NCBI GenBank assembly: GCA_963693315.1 | Contig: OY856187.1 | Location: 388,940,885 to 389,004,884 of the forward strand | Reading direction: 5' to 3' | From: Diogma glabrata | Taxonomy: Eukaryota; Arthropoda; Insecta; Diptera; Cylindrotomidae | Length of the DNA: 64,000 nt | Part shown: in pieces, positions 45,040 to 57,427 of the stretch | How positions within the stretch are numbered: the stretch's first letter is position 1 | Layout: each line of letters begins with the position of its first letter | Made by a program: the position numbers and the translations under genes | The notes under the pieces: generated by a model | Seen by the model: only the letters and a program-made list of their open reading frames with translations | The model's database searches: none | Told to the model about the DNA's origin: nothing

Positions 45040-45425
45040 AATAGTACATTATGATGCTAGGACGTAAAGCTAAAGATTTTGGATGGATGTGGAGTTTGCA
45101 CCCACATTAAGTCCAAAATAGCTTACGTCCGTGCATCAAATACTATTTTTTATTCGCCGCAAGCAAAATGTTTTAAAAAAATTTGTTTATTCTAATTTAA
45201 AATTATAAATTTGTATAAATTTTAAAATAAAAATATGAGGAACAAGTAACCTTTCACAAAATATTTGTTATCTTTTCCAAATTACACACCATGACAACAA
45301 ATGATAACAACTATTTTAATTGGATAATGAAATTGTGAATTTAAGGGTTGCTTTGATAAAAAATTCTTTTTAGGGCGCAAATCACAGTAATAAAGTAACA
45401 CTTCAATATGCAGGCGCATAAAAAT
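45040..45425 (+). repeat. Family Z repeat, copy 2
   Basis: Starts AATAGTACATTATGATGC. The hairpin head 45040-45151 pairs the start with GCATCAAATACTATT, and the body matches copy 1 to GGTTGCTTTGATAAAAA. It then runs on without interruption into GGCGCAAATCACAGTAATAA, which in copy 1 is separated by about 8.7 kb of inserted DNA. Confidence 0.85.
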
Positions 45426-48400
45426 GTTGTTTTTGTATTGAAAATAAGCGCCACTGAATACTCTAAATTTTAAAAAGTAGTATCTGAAGGTTTTAAGGAG
45501 TAGTTAAATTTCGGGTGACTATCGGTATTTTGAAAACCGATCTCTAGCTTTTTTTCAATAAATGGTTGTAGCAGTTTTAGGAAAAGGTTAGAAATTTGAT
45601 TACCCCTTTATTATAACTGGATCTGGGATTCAATCATTGCCAAGGATTTTTCAAATAATATGTATAATTCCAATATCTAGGTTTCAAAAAAAGGACAACG
45701 GATCCAATACCTCAATATGGAACATGCCCGAAACAAATCTCTAACCACAAAAAAAACTTACAAGACCATGGTGGTCATTAAAAACATTTCACATAATCAA
45801 AGAATTTAGAAAAGAAAGAAAATTTAAAAATAACTTGCTTATTTATCGTGCGTTGATTGTTGATATGTTGCAACGTCGTCCGGCGGTACAATACATATAA
45901 TATCTGGGAGCCGTAAATTTTCGTAGCCAACCTTCATAAAATCATTCGGTCAAGATTAGCTTGTTTTGTTGTATCGTTTTAATCCCAGCACAATATGCCG
46001 ATGATTCCAATTTGTATAACAGTTTATGTAACAAAGCATAAAATTTATTTCATCCAAGACTTGCTTTGATGGAAAATAAAATCGATTTGGCTATATCGAT
46101 TTAAATTTGAATATGTAGAGGTAAACCAAAAAAATTCTAAGCTTCAACTATTTGGATGTAAATGATGGCCAATTTCTTTTTACCAAGAAAATTTCCTTTT
46201 TCCAACTTTAATCAATGTTGTAGCCAATCTCAAAGCTTTCGTAAGTTATTTATCTGAGACAAGCACGATCACGACACTTGCTGCCTCACAATTTTATATC
46301 TTTCCCTTTGTTCATTAATATCACTATCTTCAACGGGATGCGACAACCACTTTTAACAAAGACAAAAGAATTTTTTTTTAACAATATAACTATATTGGTT
46401 TTATATTTTTTCTCTATAAGTTATTTTTTTTTTGTTTAAACAATAATTATGTTTTTTTTTGTGTTAATTACATTAATACACCATTTTGTTTTTACAACCC
46501 ATCATTACACTATTAATTCAAACAACTTTATATTAACTCTAATAATAGAGTTTGTTTGAATAAAATAAAAACTGAATTCGCGAATCCACATCACTTTTTA
46601 TTTTTGGCGTTTCATTTCGGAATATTAAAACGCGAAATTTAATTTAATTTACTTTAAATTTAATTTATAACTTTTAAACTAAAACTTTTCGAGATATGCC
46701 ACGAACTGCGTAACATGATTTTATATTTTACTTTAGAAAAATAGAACGCGTACCCCGCGTACTAATTTTCCAAAAATTCTCATCCAAAAATAATAATTTT
46801 TGCTAATGATCTAAGCGAAGTAAAAAGTTGATTCATTGTCATTCCGTCTCTTTCAAAACATGAAAAACTAGTTTCTGTTGAGGTTTTGAATCATTTTTAT
46901 AGAAAAAACAATTGCAAGAGAAAAGATCTAATATTCCTGTTTCCTTTTTTTTTCATTTAAAGATGTAACAGATAAACAAAAAAATTACAAAGGAAAAGTC
47001 ATGTGATTACGTTTAAATGATAGTTTTCTATTGCAATGTGCTTCGTCACCCCATTATTTCTTTATCTACGCTTGATGACAAACTTTTGTATTGCTGTGTG
47101 CCGCGTCCGATTTGTTTAAGTACATTGTGATCTGTTGAATCGAAATTACTATAAAACAGAACATATAGGTTGGTAGTTCAAGGATGGAATGTGCAGGAAG
47201 AATTAACTAGGATCTAATCTTTGCTGATAATGCAGGTGGTCTAACTGTCTGATCTGTCAAGCCTTAGACTCCAGTTAATCCACCCTACATAGAACCAAAT
47301 TGCGAGTATAACAACTTCATTCATTGATCATTCATTTCTCACCTTTGACTTATGTTTATTATTTTATATTGTGCGGGTATCATTCATGAAGTTTACTAAT
47401 CAGATAATGAGATATGCCGATTAACTAAAAGAGTCATAGTACCACCAATAAATAAATCTGTTTATGTTCAAATTTGCAAATTTATTGTGTATAATTCGCA
47501 TTAAATTATTTAAAATTTATTTTAAATTTAAACATTATTAGAGTTGCACTCAAATGTTTTGAAACACGCTAAGTTCATTTATTTGGAGACATGAACTTAA
47601 TACCATTTACTTTGAAATATATGAAAATAAGCCGGTGAAATATCAAGATTATCAGGATGCGTTGTTGTGTAGCAACGGTCAGTCATTCCACAACTTTAGT
47701 CCAGAGTTGGGGGAGAAAGGTTTAACTACTGGTACGAAGTGGTTGTCCCTGAAATACTTTCTAGTTTCTTCGTTGAAATAATAATTTTACCGATCAGATC
47801 CTGGCGATGTAAATTCATATTGATTATTCAATCCATAATAGAACGATGAGTTCAATTTTATTAAAATCATATAATTTTACTAATTTCATATACGTACTTG
47901 TTGTTGTATATAAAGCGGACGCAGTTTGTTACTATACTCAAACGTTAAAAGATCGTAAAAATTGACAATTGTTTGCACTCTAACGAGTGTTACAAAACAA
48001 TTTTTGAAAATTATTATAATTTAATTAAATTAATTAAATAAATCCCAATTAATTAAGAATTAGATTTTAAAATACCAATATTCTATAATAATTAAAATAC
48101 AATAAAGTGTATAGATCGATGATACTCGTTCTTGCTCATGAATTGTAAATTGAGATATGAAGCGGAGTAGATATATAGTAGATAATCAGATGGAATTAAA
48201 AGACAGAAAAATTTGTTTTCTATTAATAGTGTTTTACGTTTATAAAAAAAATAATTTATATGCAATTTTTGATCATAATAATAAATTTCAATCATATATA
48301 TAATAAACAAGCTACGAAAAAGCGTAGCCATATCATAGGAAAGAAGAGAATACGGAAGGAAAAGGATAGAATACAAAAAATATAAAAAAAATACTACGAT

Positions 48401-48899
48401 TAAAATAAACGAAACAAACTTTGAATATCTTTAAATTTTATTTTATTAAATTTCATTTCAGTTTCAGTTTATGCTTTGCTTGAACTAGACGTTGCAAACA
48501 GGGTTTATGTTATTAATTTATGAAAAAATATTTTGTGCAAATGCCCCCTAGTATTATTATATTATATTATTTAATCATAATAATAAAAAATACAATTTTA
48601 GCCCTGGATTATCTTCAATTTTCTCATGTTTATTTAGATCGTGGCATTTTTATTAATAAAAACGAGCGATTTTTTTGGGACGAGCCAACCCGAGCCGTAA
48701 TTGGGATGAGCCAACCCACTGTTCATTTGGTTACAATTATTGAATTTGAAACAGTGTTTAACATTTCATCTGTATTTGGATGCAGTTATTTTCTTTTCAT
48801 CTATTTTGTTTGAATAAGGGTATGATGAGCTAGGCATACTATAAAATGGAGGATTAAGTCCAACAAGTAGATTAGGTGAGTAAATATGTTCTTTAAATG
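45426..48899. other. Unassigned AT-rich region
   Basis: No gene recognised. The open frames at 48092-48376 minus and 48520-48813 plus are hydrophobic translations of AT-rich DNA without motifs. A short imperfect direct repeat around GAGCCAACCC occurs at 48682-48718. Confidence 0.4.
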
Positions 48900-51344
48900 A
48901 AATGATATAACCCTAATGATGATGATGTAGTGGTAGTGATGGCCTTGGTTCCTCTAGGTTTTGGGGTTGACAGAGTTCCTTTTCTTTGCACCTTTCATTC
49001 TGATTTGAAACGTATCACGTGCATTGCAATGGGCTGAGGAGGAAGTTCAAAACTTACAAACTGAGTATGGTCGGAAACAACTATGCTCATTGTTGACCGG
49101 ACTTTTCTATATAGAGAGCTCTTATCTTTCAGGTCGGATTAAGTACGTACGACGATGTTGTGGCGGCTAAAAAGAGAGATCTTATCCTCCTTTCTTATTC
49201 TCAGTCACAGCACAAGTAGTCGTTACCAGTTTTCCAATTCTATCTCAATCGGATCGTTTTCTACATTGAATATATTTAGTTGACAATCTACAATCTTAGA
49301 AATTTATTGTAAGCAAAATTTGCATCGTATTACGTTGAAAATTTATAACACAAAACTGATTTAAACAGTTTAATTGAATTGATATCACGTTAATTATATG
49401 TATGTGAATTATGTGAGTTATATGTATGTGAATTATACATATTTAATGTATCTATATTAAGTTTTATTAACCTTGGTGTGTATGTTAATTAAATTTCTTT
49501 TGATTGTAATTTGAAAACCAATCAAATTACAAATTAATTTAATTATTTTTAATGAATTGGCAAAAATTTATAAAAATGTTTACGTGTAGAATGAGAAATT
49601 TTTTGGTGGTATTGAGGAGTCGTATCTAGAATTCTGAAATGAACGAATGTTCGATTTGAATTTCTTGAGTTTTTCGTTGTTGGAACTTCTGAAGTGATGG
49701 TACGAACGTTATATGAGTGATTGGTGGTAATATTTATTGAATTTCAAAAATCTGGTGATAGCTTTATCTTGAATTTCGCTGTTAATGTGTGTAAATAAAT
49801 GGTTTATATTATTTAAGAAAAATAAATAAAAGATTAGAGGTATGAAGATAAAACTAGTGGTATAGAGATAATATAATAAAAGATAAGTTAGTAAAATCTA
49901 TCATAAATGACATAAAATGGGATTTTTCTATAGAAATGCTGATACTGAATATAACATATTAAATAAGTTATAAATAATAAATAAACATTTTCTAAAAATT
50001 AGCTTTGCAACGACCAAGAAAATCTATTCGTTCATGGCATCTGAAGCCATTTTCTTTTGAAATCTAAAACAGACAGTCCTCACACTAATCATACATTCAT
50101 TTCTTACAATCAAATAATTTGATATTCGCTTCATGAATAATATATGACCGTAAACAACATTCCACTGTATAATTAAATTCATATTTTAGTTTATTACGTC
50201 ATCTTTTATTTCCCCTTTAAAACATTTAACTTATTAATATATTTCAATGTATAGACAATTATCTTTTTTATTTCTTTTGTACCAACGTTGAAACAGACAT
50301 ATCTTGTTTAAAACCCAAATTAAAGTAAATAGATGCTGCGCAAAAAACAGTGTATTACATAGCTAGTGGAACGCATTTTCTAAACAAGAGTGTAGTTTGC
50401 AAGCACTCGCGTTTTGAAAAACAGCTCGTGCTAGTTATACACAATAACATTTGTAACAAATGCATCAAATTTAATGAATATATTCTTGACTATATAATTT
50501 ATTCAACAAATTCATAAACAAATTTAAGAAATTTAAATCCAAACTAAAACTCACCATCTCCATTTTCGACTTGGTACTAAAAAAATTTATTATAGTACAA
50601 ATGTTATGATGAAGATGGCAAGTTTAATTTAGATTATAATTTTTATAAAAATATTGTGCTGCGTACAATTCGCTTTTTCGACTGTAACAAATATTATCAA
50701 AAGGAAAATCTACTATTTGAAAGAATGAAAATCATTTTTAGGTGAACGTATAACATATATATTTTTTGGTAATTTTATTTAGATATATTTATTGAATATT
50801 TCAATATTGAATATTTTTGGTGAATGTGTTAAAATAAAATTATGGTTTCACATTTGCCTTTATAAATTTCCTGAGAAAAAAATTAAAATCGATACAAACA
50901 GAAAATAGTAATAAGTTGTGACCATTTTGGTCAAAAGTTCAAATCAGAGCCTCGATCTTTGTTTGTTTTTCCAAAAGTCGTTCTTCTTAAAAAAATTCTT
51001 ACGTAAATCTAACATTTTACAATGCCATTTGTTGGCAAAAAAAACTTGAATTCACAGAGTTTTACATGAAAATTAATCTAATTTCAGTAAACTGTTACTC
51101 TCTTACTCTTCTAGTATTTTGTTCAGGCATGCCCTGTTATGAACCGGCGTCTATCAGAAATCATACCTGATTTCACTTTTATGGAACGCTCTACTTGTTC
51201 TGATCCGGCCCGGACTGCTAATATGTATTTCATCCCAAGTATAGTCAATGCCGGGTCAGAGCTGAATCAGCATGATCTGGGACAAACCAGGGTATTCCCA
51301 TCCGACCACCTATAACAAATTATAAATGATTTCCCACTCAAGGG
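48900..51344. other. Unassigned region with a less AT-rich island at 48900-49250
   Basis: The island has a motif-free open stretch of about 55 codons (49025-49190 plus, containing LQWAEEEVQNLQTEYGR) ending at TAA; it might be a host exon or an element fragment. An imperfect inverted repeat (about 50360-50450) joins TAGCTAGTGGAACGC and GTGCTAGTTA-type ends. 51120-51300 is rich in CTGATC and GGGTCAG words like 21115-21320. Confidence 0.4.
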
Positions 51345-53145
51345 ATGCCCAATTTTTTTGAAGTGAAAACTTCTTTAGGCGCGTTGTGCAATTTTGTATG
51401 GGGAAAAATTTATATATTCGAGTATCATTTTTACAAATCACCAAAACATTTTTAAATATAAATTACATCTATTCGTTCGTAACGTTTCAAATTGCAATAT
51501 GGATATCGCGGTCCACTGCGAAATTTTTTCGACTTCGAAATTTTTTTTTTATTCATAAAAATTTCTTTTGACATAAAAATCATTAGCATTTCTTTTTACG
51601 AATTTAAAAAAAATTGATCTATAATGCGGTTTTTTAAAGTTATATTAGAACTATCTTCTGCATTCGAGTCATCATGATAAATAAATATTGAATATATATA
51701 AAATTGAAAGTATGTCTGTTTGTCGTTTATGCATTAATACACCATTCATCCGATCATCATGAAAATTTGGGAAGTTGTTGTGTACACTAGTCCAAAGGTA
51801 ACTGACAAATTCTATTTTCAAAAACTGGACCTCAGGGCCGTTATAATTATCTTAAGGGATTTTACCTAAATGTTGATAATTATTTGATTTGGTTTTTATT
51901 TAATTATCGTTTTAAACGGTAGTTTGCTTTGATCAATGTTTTTTTGTTGATAATAATTTTTATGAAATTAAAAATGAAAGTATAACCTGAAACAATTACA
52001 TTTGTATATCAAAATTATATGTATTGGAATTTAACACATCATGATGTTACAAATTTTATCATCTACACCAAATATGTTGTTGGTTTGCAATGGTATGTAA
52101 TACTTGTTTCTAAAATTAAGTGAAGACTTAATACTTGTAACTTGATACTTGATAACATCGATTATATCGATTTAAAGCTCACAATTACGAGACGGAAATC
52201 GCACAAATTCTATACAAAGAAGCATAGCTTATGAATGATTAAACATGGATGGCAATCATGATGAATAAACTAGATAAAAATGGTGGCACTTAGCCGATAG
52301 TGATTTGCAAACGACAACAATGCGCATGTATATAATAGTTGCTTGGAATGCTGATAGATGTGGAACCCAGAATAATTTTAATGATTTTAATTTAAACATT
52401 CTGAAATTTTAATTTGCAATGCTACAATAATTGAAAAATACAAAAAAACACAGCTATTTCACAGATTTAAGTTTTCGCTTTTGTGGGCAGTCCCAAGACT
52501 GCCTTCTTTTTTTTTTTTAATAAAATGTGCTGTGTCGTAGGAATTACAATATGTATCACAACAACACAAAAAAACCTTTTAAGACGAATGTCCCACAACA
52601 ACATGTGTTCTAAGGTGTTGATGGACGCAAATATTTATTTTTTTTATTTTTATACTTTTTTTTAAGAATGGATAACAAAACAATAAATCCTATCACATAT
52701 ATAAAATATTACATAGGCCAATATTTCGTAACAGTGTAGAGAAAATAAAAATAAAATAAAAGATAAATAGAAAAATTTGTTTTAAACATTTGCAGGATCA
52801 AAACAAAAATGGTGTTGCCAATATTTCAGCTTGTGGCATAATCCTTGACCATGTGACGCGCTGTGTTCCTCAATGATTAAAGCGTACACATAGAGTTATA
52901 TGAAGGCTCGATTCTTCGAGCAGGCAATAACGAGCCAACATTAAGGAATACTTCATAGCTAAGATTGAGGGTGCTATCGTTGACTGAATAGAGTTCAACC
53001 GCCAGCACCCCTAAGTTATCACCTTTGCTAATGATATCTCACTCCTATTGCCAGTGGTATATGGTATCTCACGTGAACTCGTATGTCAATAGCAGGGACT
53101 GGAGTACGCGGAGTTGTCAAACCCGTAGATCAAAAATTAAGAAAA
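51345..53145 (+). mobile_element. Family Y element (Y4)
   Basis: Full-length-looking plus-strand copy. Head at 51358-51545; AT-rich middle 51590-52320 (CATCGATTATATCGATTTAA, GGATGGCAATCATGAT); tail block 52329-52515 ending in a T-run; GTCCCACAACAACAT block to 52630; then a block with GCTAAGATTGAGGGTGCTA and CCCGTAGATCAAAAATT (53112-53139). The last module is inverted relative to copies Y1 and Y3. No coding capacity. Confidence 0.78.
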
Positions 53146-53259
53146 TTACATATCAATAAAAGTGATCCCTGCGTTTAAGGGATAGTCTTTAAAAAGACTA
53201 GTAACTATAGGTAAATCTTTCAATAAAAACTTGTCTAATTTTTCATGGAAAAACAAGAA

Positions 53260-55085
<1,826 letters not shown>

Positions 55086-56518
55086 ATTTTGGAAAAAGTT
55101 TGAATTTTTAAGAATTTTTGGAATATTATTGGAATTTAGAAAAAGATTAAATATTTGATTTTATTCTAATTTTTGGAATATTTTTATAATTTTGAAAAAA
55201 AAATTTTTTAAATTTCAAATATATTTTTAGAATTTTGAAAAACGTTTCAATTCTTGATTTTGTAAGAATTTTTGGAATAATTTTAGAATTTTGAAAAATT
55301 TTAAATTTTTGATTTTATTATAATTTTTGAAATATTATTAGAATTTGTAATATTATTAAAATTTAGAAAAAGTTTAAATATTTGATTTTATTCTAATTTT
55401 TGGGAATATTTTTAGAATTTTGAAAAATAGAATTTTTGAATTTTAAATATATTTTTAAAATTTTGAAAAAAGTTTCAATTTTTGATTTTGTAAGAATTTT
55501 TGGAATATTTTTAGAATTTTGAAAAATTATTAATTTTTGAGTTTATTATAAGTTTGGAAAAAGTCTCAATTTTTTGAATTTATAAGAATTTTCGGAATAT
55601 TATTAGAATTTAGAAAATGTTTAATTTAAACTTTTCCCAAAATTCTAAAAATATTTCAAAAATTAAAACTGTTTTCAAAATTCCAAAAATATTCTAAAAA
55701 TTAGAATAAAATCATATATTTAAACTTTTTCTAAATTCCATTTTTCTAAATATTCCAAAAATTCTTAAAAATTCAAACTTTTTCCAAAATTCTAAAAATA
55801 TTGCAAAAATTATTACAAAATCAAAAATTGAAAGTTTTTTTCAAAATTCCAACAATTAGAATAAAATTCAAAATTTTTCAAAATTCTTAAAAAATTTCAA
55901 AAATTCTTACATATTTTCATAATTCTGAAAAATATATTAAATTCAAAAATTTTGTTTTTTCCAAAATTCTAAAAATATTGCAAAAATTATGACCAAATCA
56001 AGAATTCAAAACTTTTTCCAAAATTCTAAAAATATTGCTAAAATTATTACAAAATCTAAGATTAAAACTTTTTCAAAAATTCTAAAAATATTGCAAAAAT
56101 TATAATAAAATCAAAAATTGAAACTTTTTTCAAAATTCCAAAAATATTCCAAAAATTAGAATATAATCAAATATTTAAACTTTTTCTAAATTCCAATATT
56201 ATTCCAAAAATTCTTCAAAATTCAAACTTTTTCCAAACTTCTAAAAATATTGCAAAAATTATTACAAAATCAAAAATTGAAATTTTTTTCGAAATTCCAA
56301 AAATTATAATAAAATCAAAAATTTACAATTTTTCAAAATTCTAAAAATATTCCAAAAATTCTTACAAATTCAAAAAGTCAAACTTTTTCCAAAATTCTAA
56401 AAATATTGCAAAAAAATTATTACAAAATCAAAAATGCAAACTTTTTTCAAAATTCCAAAAATATTTAAAAAACTATAACAAATTCAAAAATTTCCATGTC
56501 CAATTTCATTTTGAATTA
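55086..56518. repeat. AT-rich satellite, units in both orientations
   Basis: Diverged units of about 55-65 bp. 55086-55620 reads as TTTTTGGAATATTTTTAGAA-type units; from about 55625 to 56480 the complementary type TTCTAAAAATATTGCAAAAA takes over, so the array switches strand near 55622. It ends with TTCAAAAATTTCCATGTCCA, which matches the satellite edge of module X at 54383-54402, at the LINE junction. Confidence 0.85.
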
Positions 56519-56531
56519 CTCTATCATCAGT

Positions 56532-57389
56532 ATGACAACCTGTAAGAATTGTAAAAGAGCTTTTGGAGCAGCTTCTGATGCAATCATATGTGGCTTTTGT
56601 TTGAATAGTTTTTGCTGCCAATGTGAAGTTGTTGGCAGCGATCGTTCAGCTTTGGCAACTCTTAGAAAGCACTCATGTATCATGTGGTTTTGTAAAACTT
56701 GTTGTGTTCTGATGCAAAATTCTGTATTTAGCCGAACAATACGGATAACATCCTCGGATGCTGAAGCCCTAAAAGCAACTGAATATAATGGAGTGATGAA
56801 TAAAATTTGTACTGAGATTTCTGAGAATCGTAAACTCATCGAAAGTTTGACGGAAAAAGTTAATAGTTCTCAGCAACAACACAAACAACTAATCCAACAG
56901 CAAACCCAGTCCTTACTCTCCGAAACTCATGTAAATAACGGATTAAATATACCCATGTCCAATCATTTTCCACTGTTGGTTCCTAGTTGTGAACCCATTA
57001 GCAACCAAAAAAGTAAAATTCATGTAAGTTCTATAATTGGTACTGGTGACGCCAATGAATTATTAAAAACAGTATCAATACCCCAAAAAGAATATTTGTA
57101 CGTTGGCGGTTTTGATCCGACTACTATTGCAGCCAGTATTAAATTGCATGTTGCAGGTATTCTTGAAGCTGATTCTGAGGAGAACATAGAATGCTGGCCT
57201 TTGGTTCCAAGAGGCAAAGAGCTAGCCACCTTGAACTATATTTCTTTTAAAGTGGGTGTTGCACCTGAAAGTTTGGATATCATTCTAGATCGAGCTCGTT
57301 GGCCTACTAACACCATTTTACGCCCTTTCATTCAAACTTCAAAAAACTTAAGGCATGTCCAGTTACCGACAGAAACAAACCTTCAATAA
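56532..57389 (+). CDS. LINE ORF1: PHD-like finger, coiled coil, C-terminal nucleic-acid-binding-like domain
   Basis: ATG 56532 (MTTCKNCKRAF); the frame is open further upstream into satellite DNA but that part is not coding. About 285 residues. Cys pairs CKNC, CGFC, CQC and WFCKTCC form a PHD-like zinc finger within the first 60 residues. A Glu/Gln-rich coiled coil (EISENRKLIESLTEKV, then QQQ runs) follows, then a folded C-terminal domain with YLYVGGFDP, YISFKVGV and RARWPTNTILRPF, as in ORF1 of many insect Jockey/CR1 LINEs. It is thought to bind element RNA. No lesion seen. ORF2 overlaps or follows immediately in another frame. Confidence 0.85.
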   Translation: MTTCKNCKRAFGAASDAIICGFCLNSFCCQCEVVGSDRSALATLRKHSCIMWFCKTCCVLMQNSVFSRTIRITSSDAEALKATEYNGVMNKICTEISENRKLIESLTEKVNSSQQQHKQLIQQQTQSLLSETHVNNGLNIPMSNHFPLLVPSCEPISNQKSKIHVSSIIGTGDANELLKTVSIPQKEYLYVGGFDPTTIAASIKLHVAGILEADSEENIECWPLVPRGKELATLNYISFKVGVAPESLDIILDRARWPTNTILRPFIQTSKNLRHVQLPTETNLQ

Positions 57390-57427
57390 ATCCTTCAATA
57401 AATCTAGAAAATCCTACCCATAGCAGC

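Noticed and set aside
48092..48813. Two hydrophobic open frames that could be membrane proteins
   Set aside because: Their composition is what AT-rich DNA yields by chance; no motifs, no repeats, no splice context.
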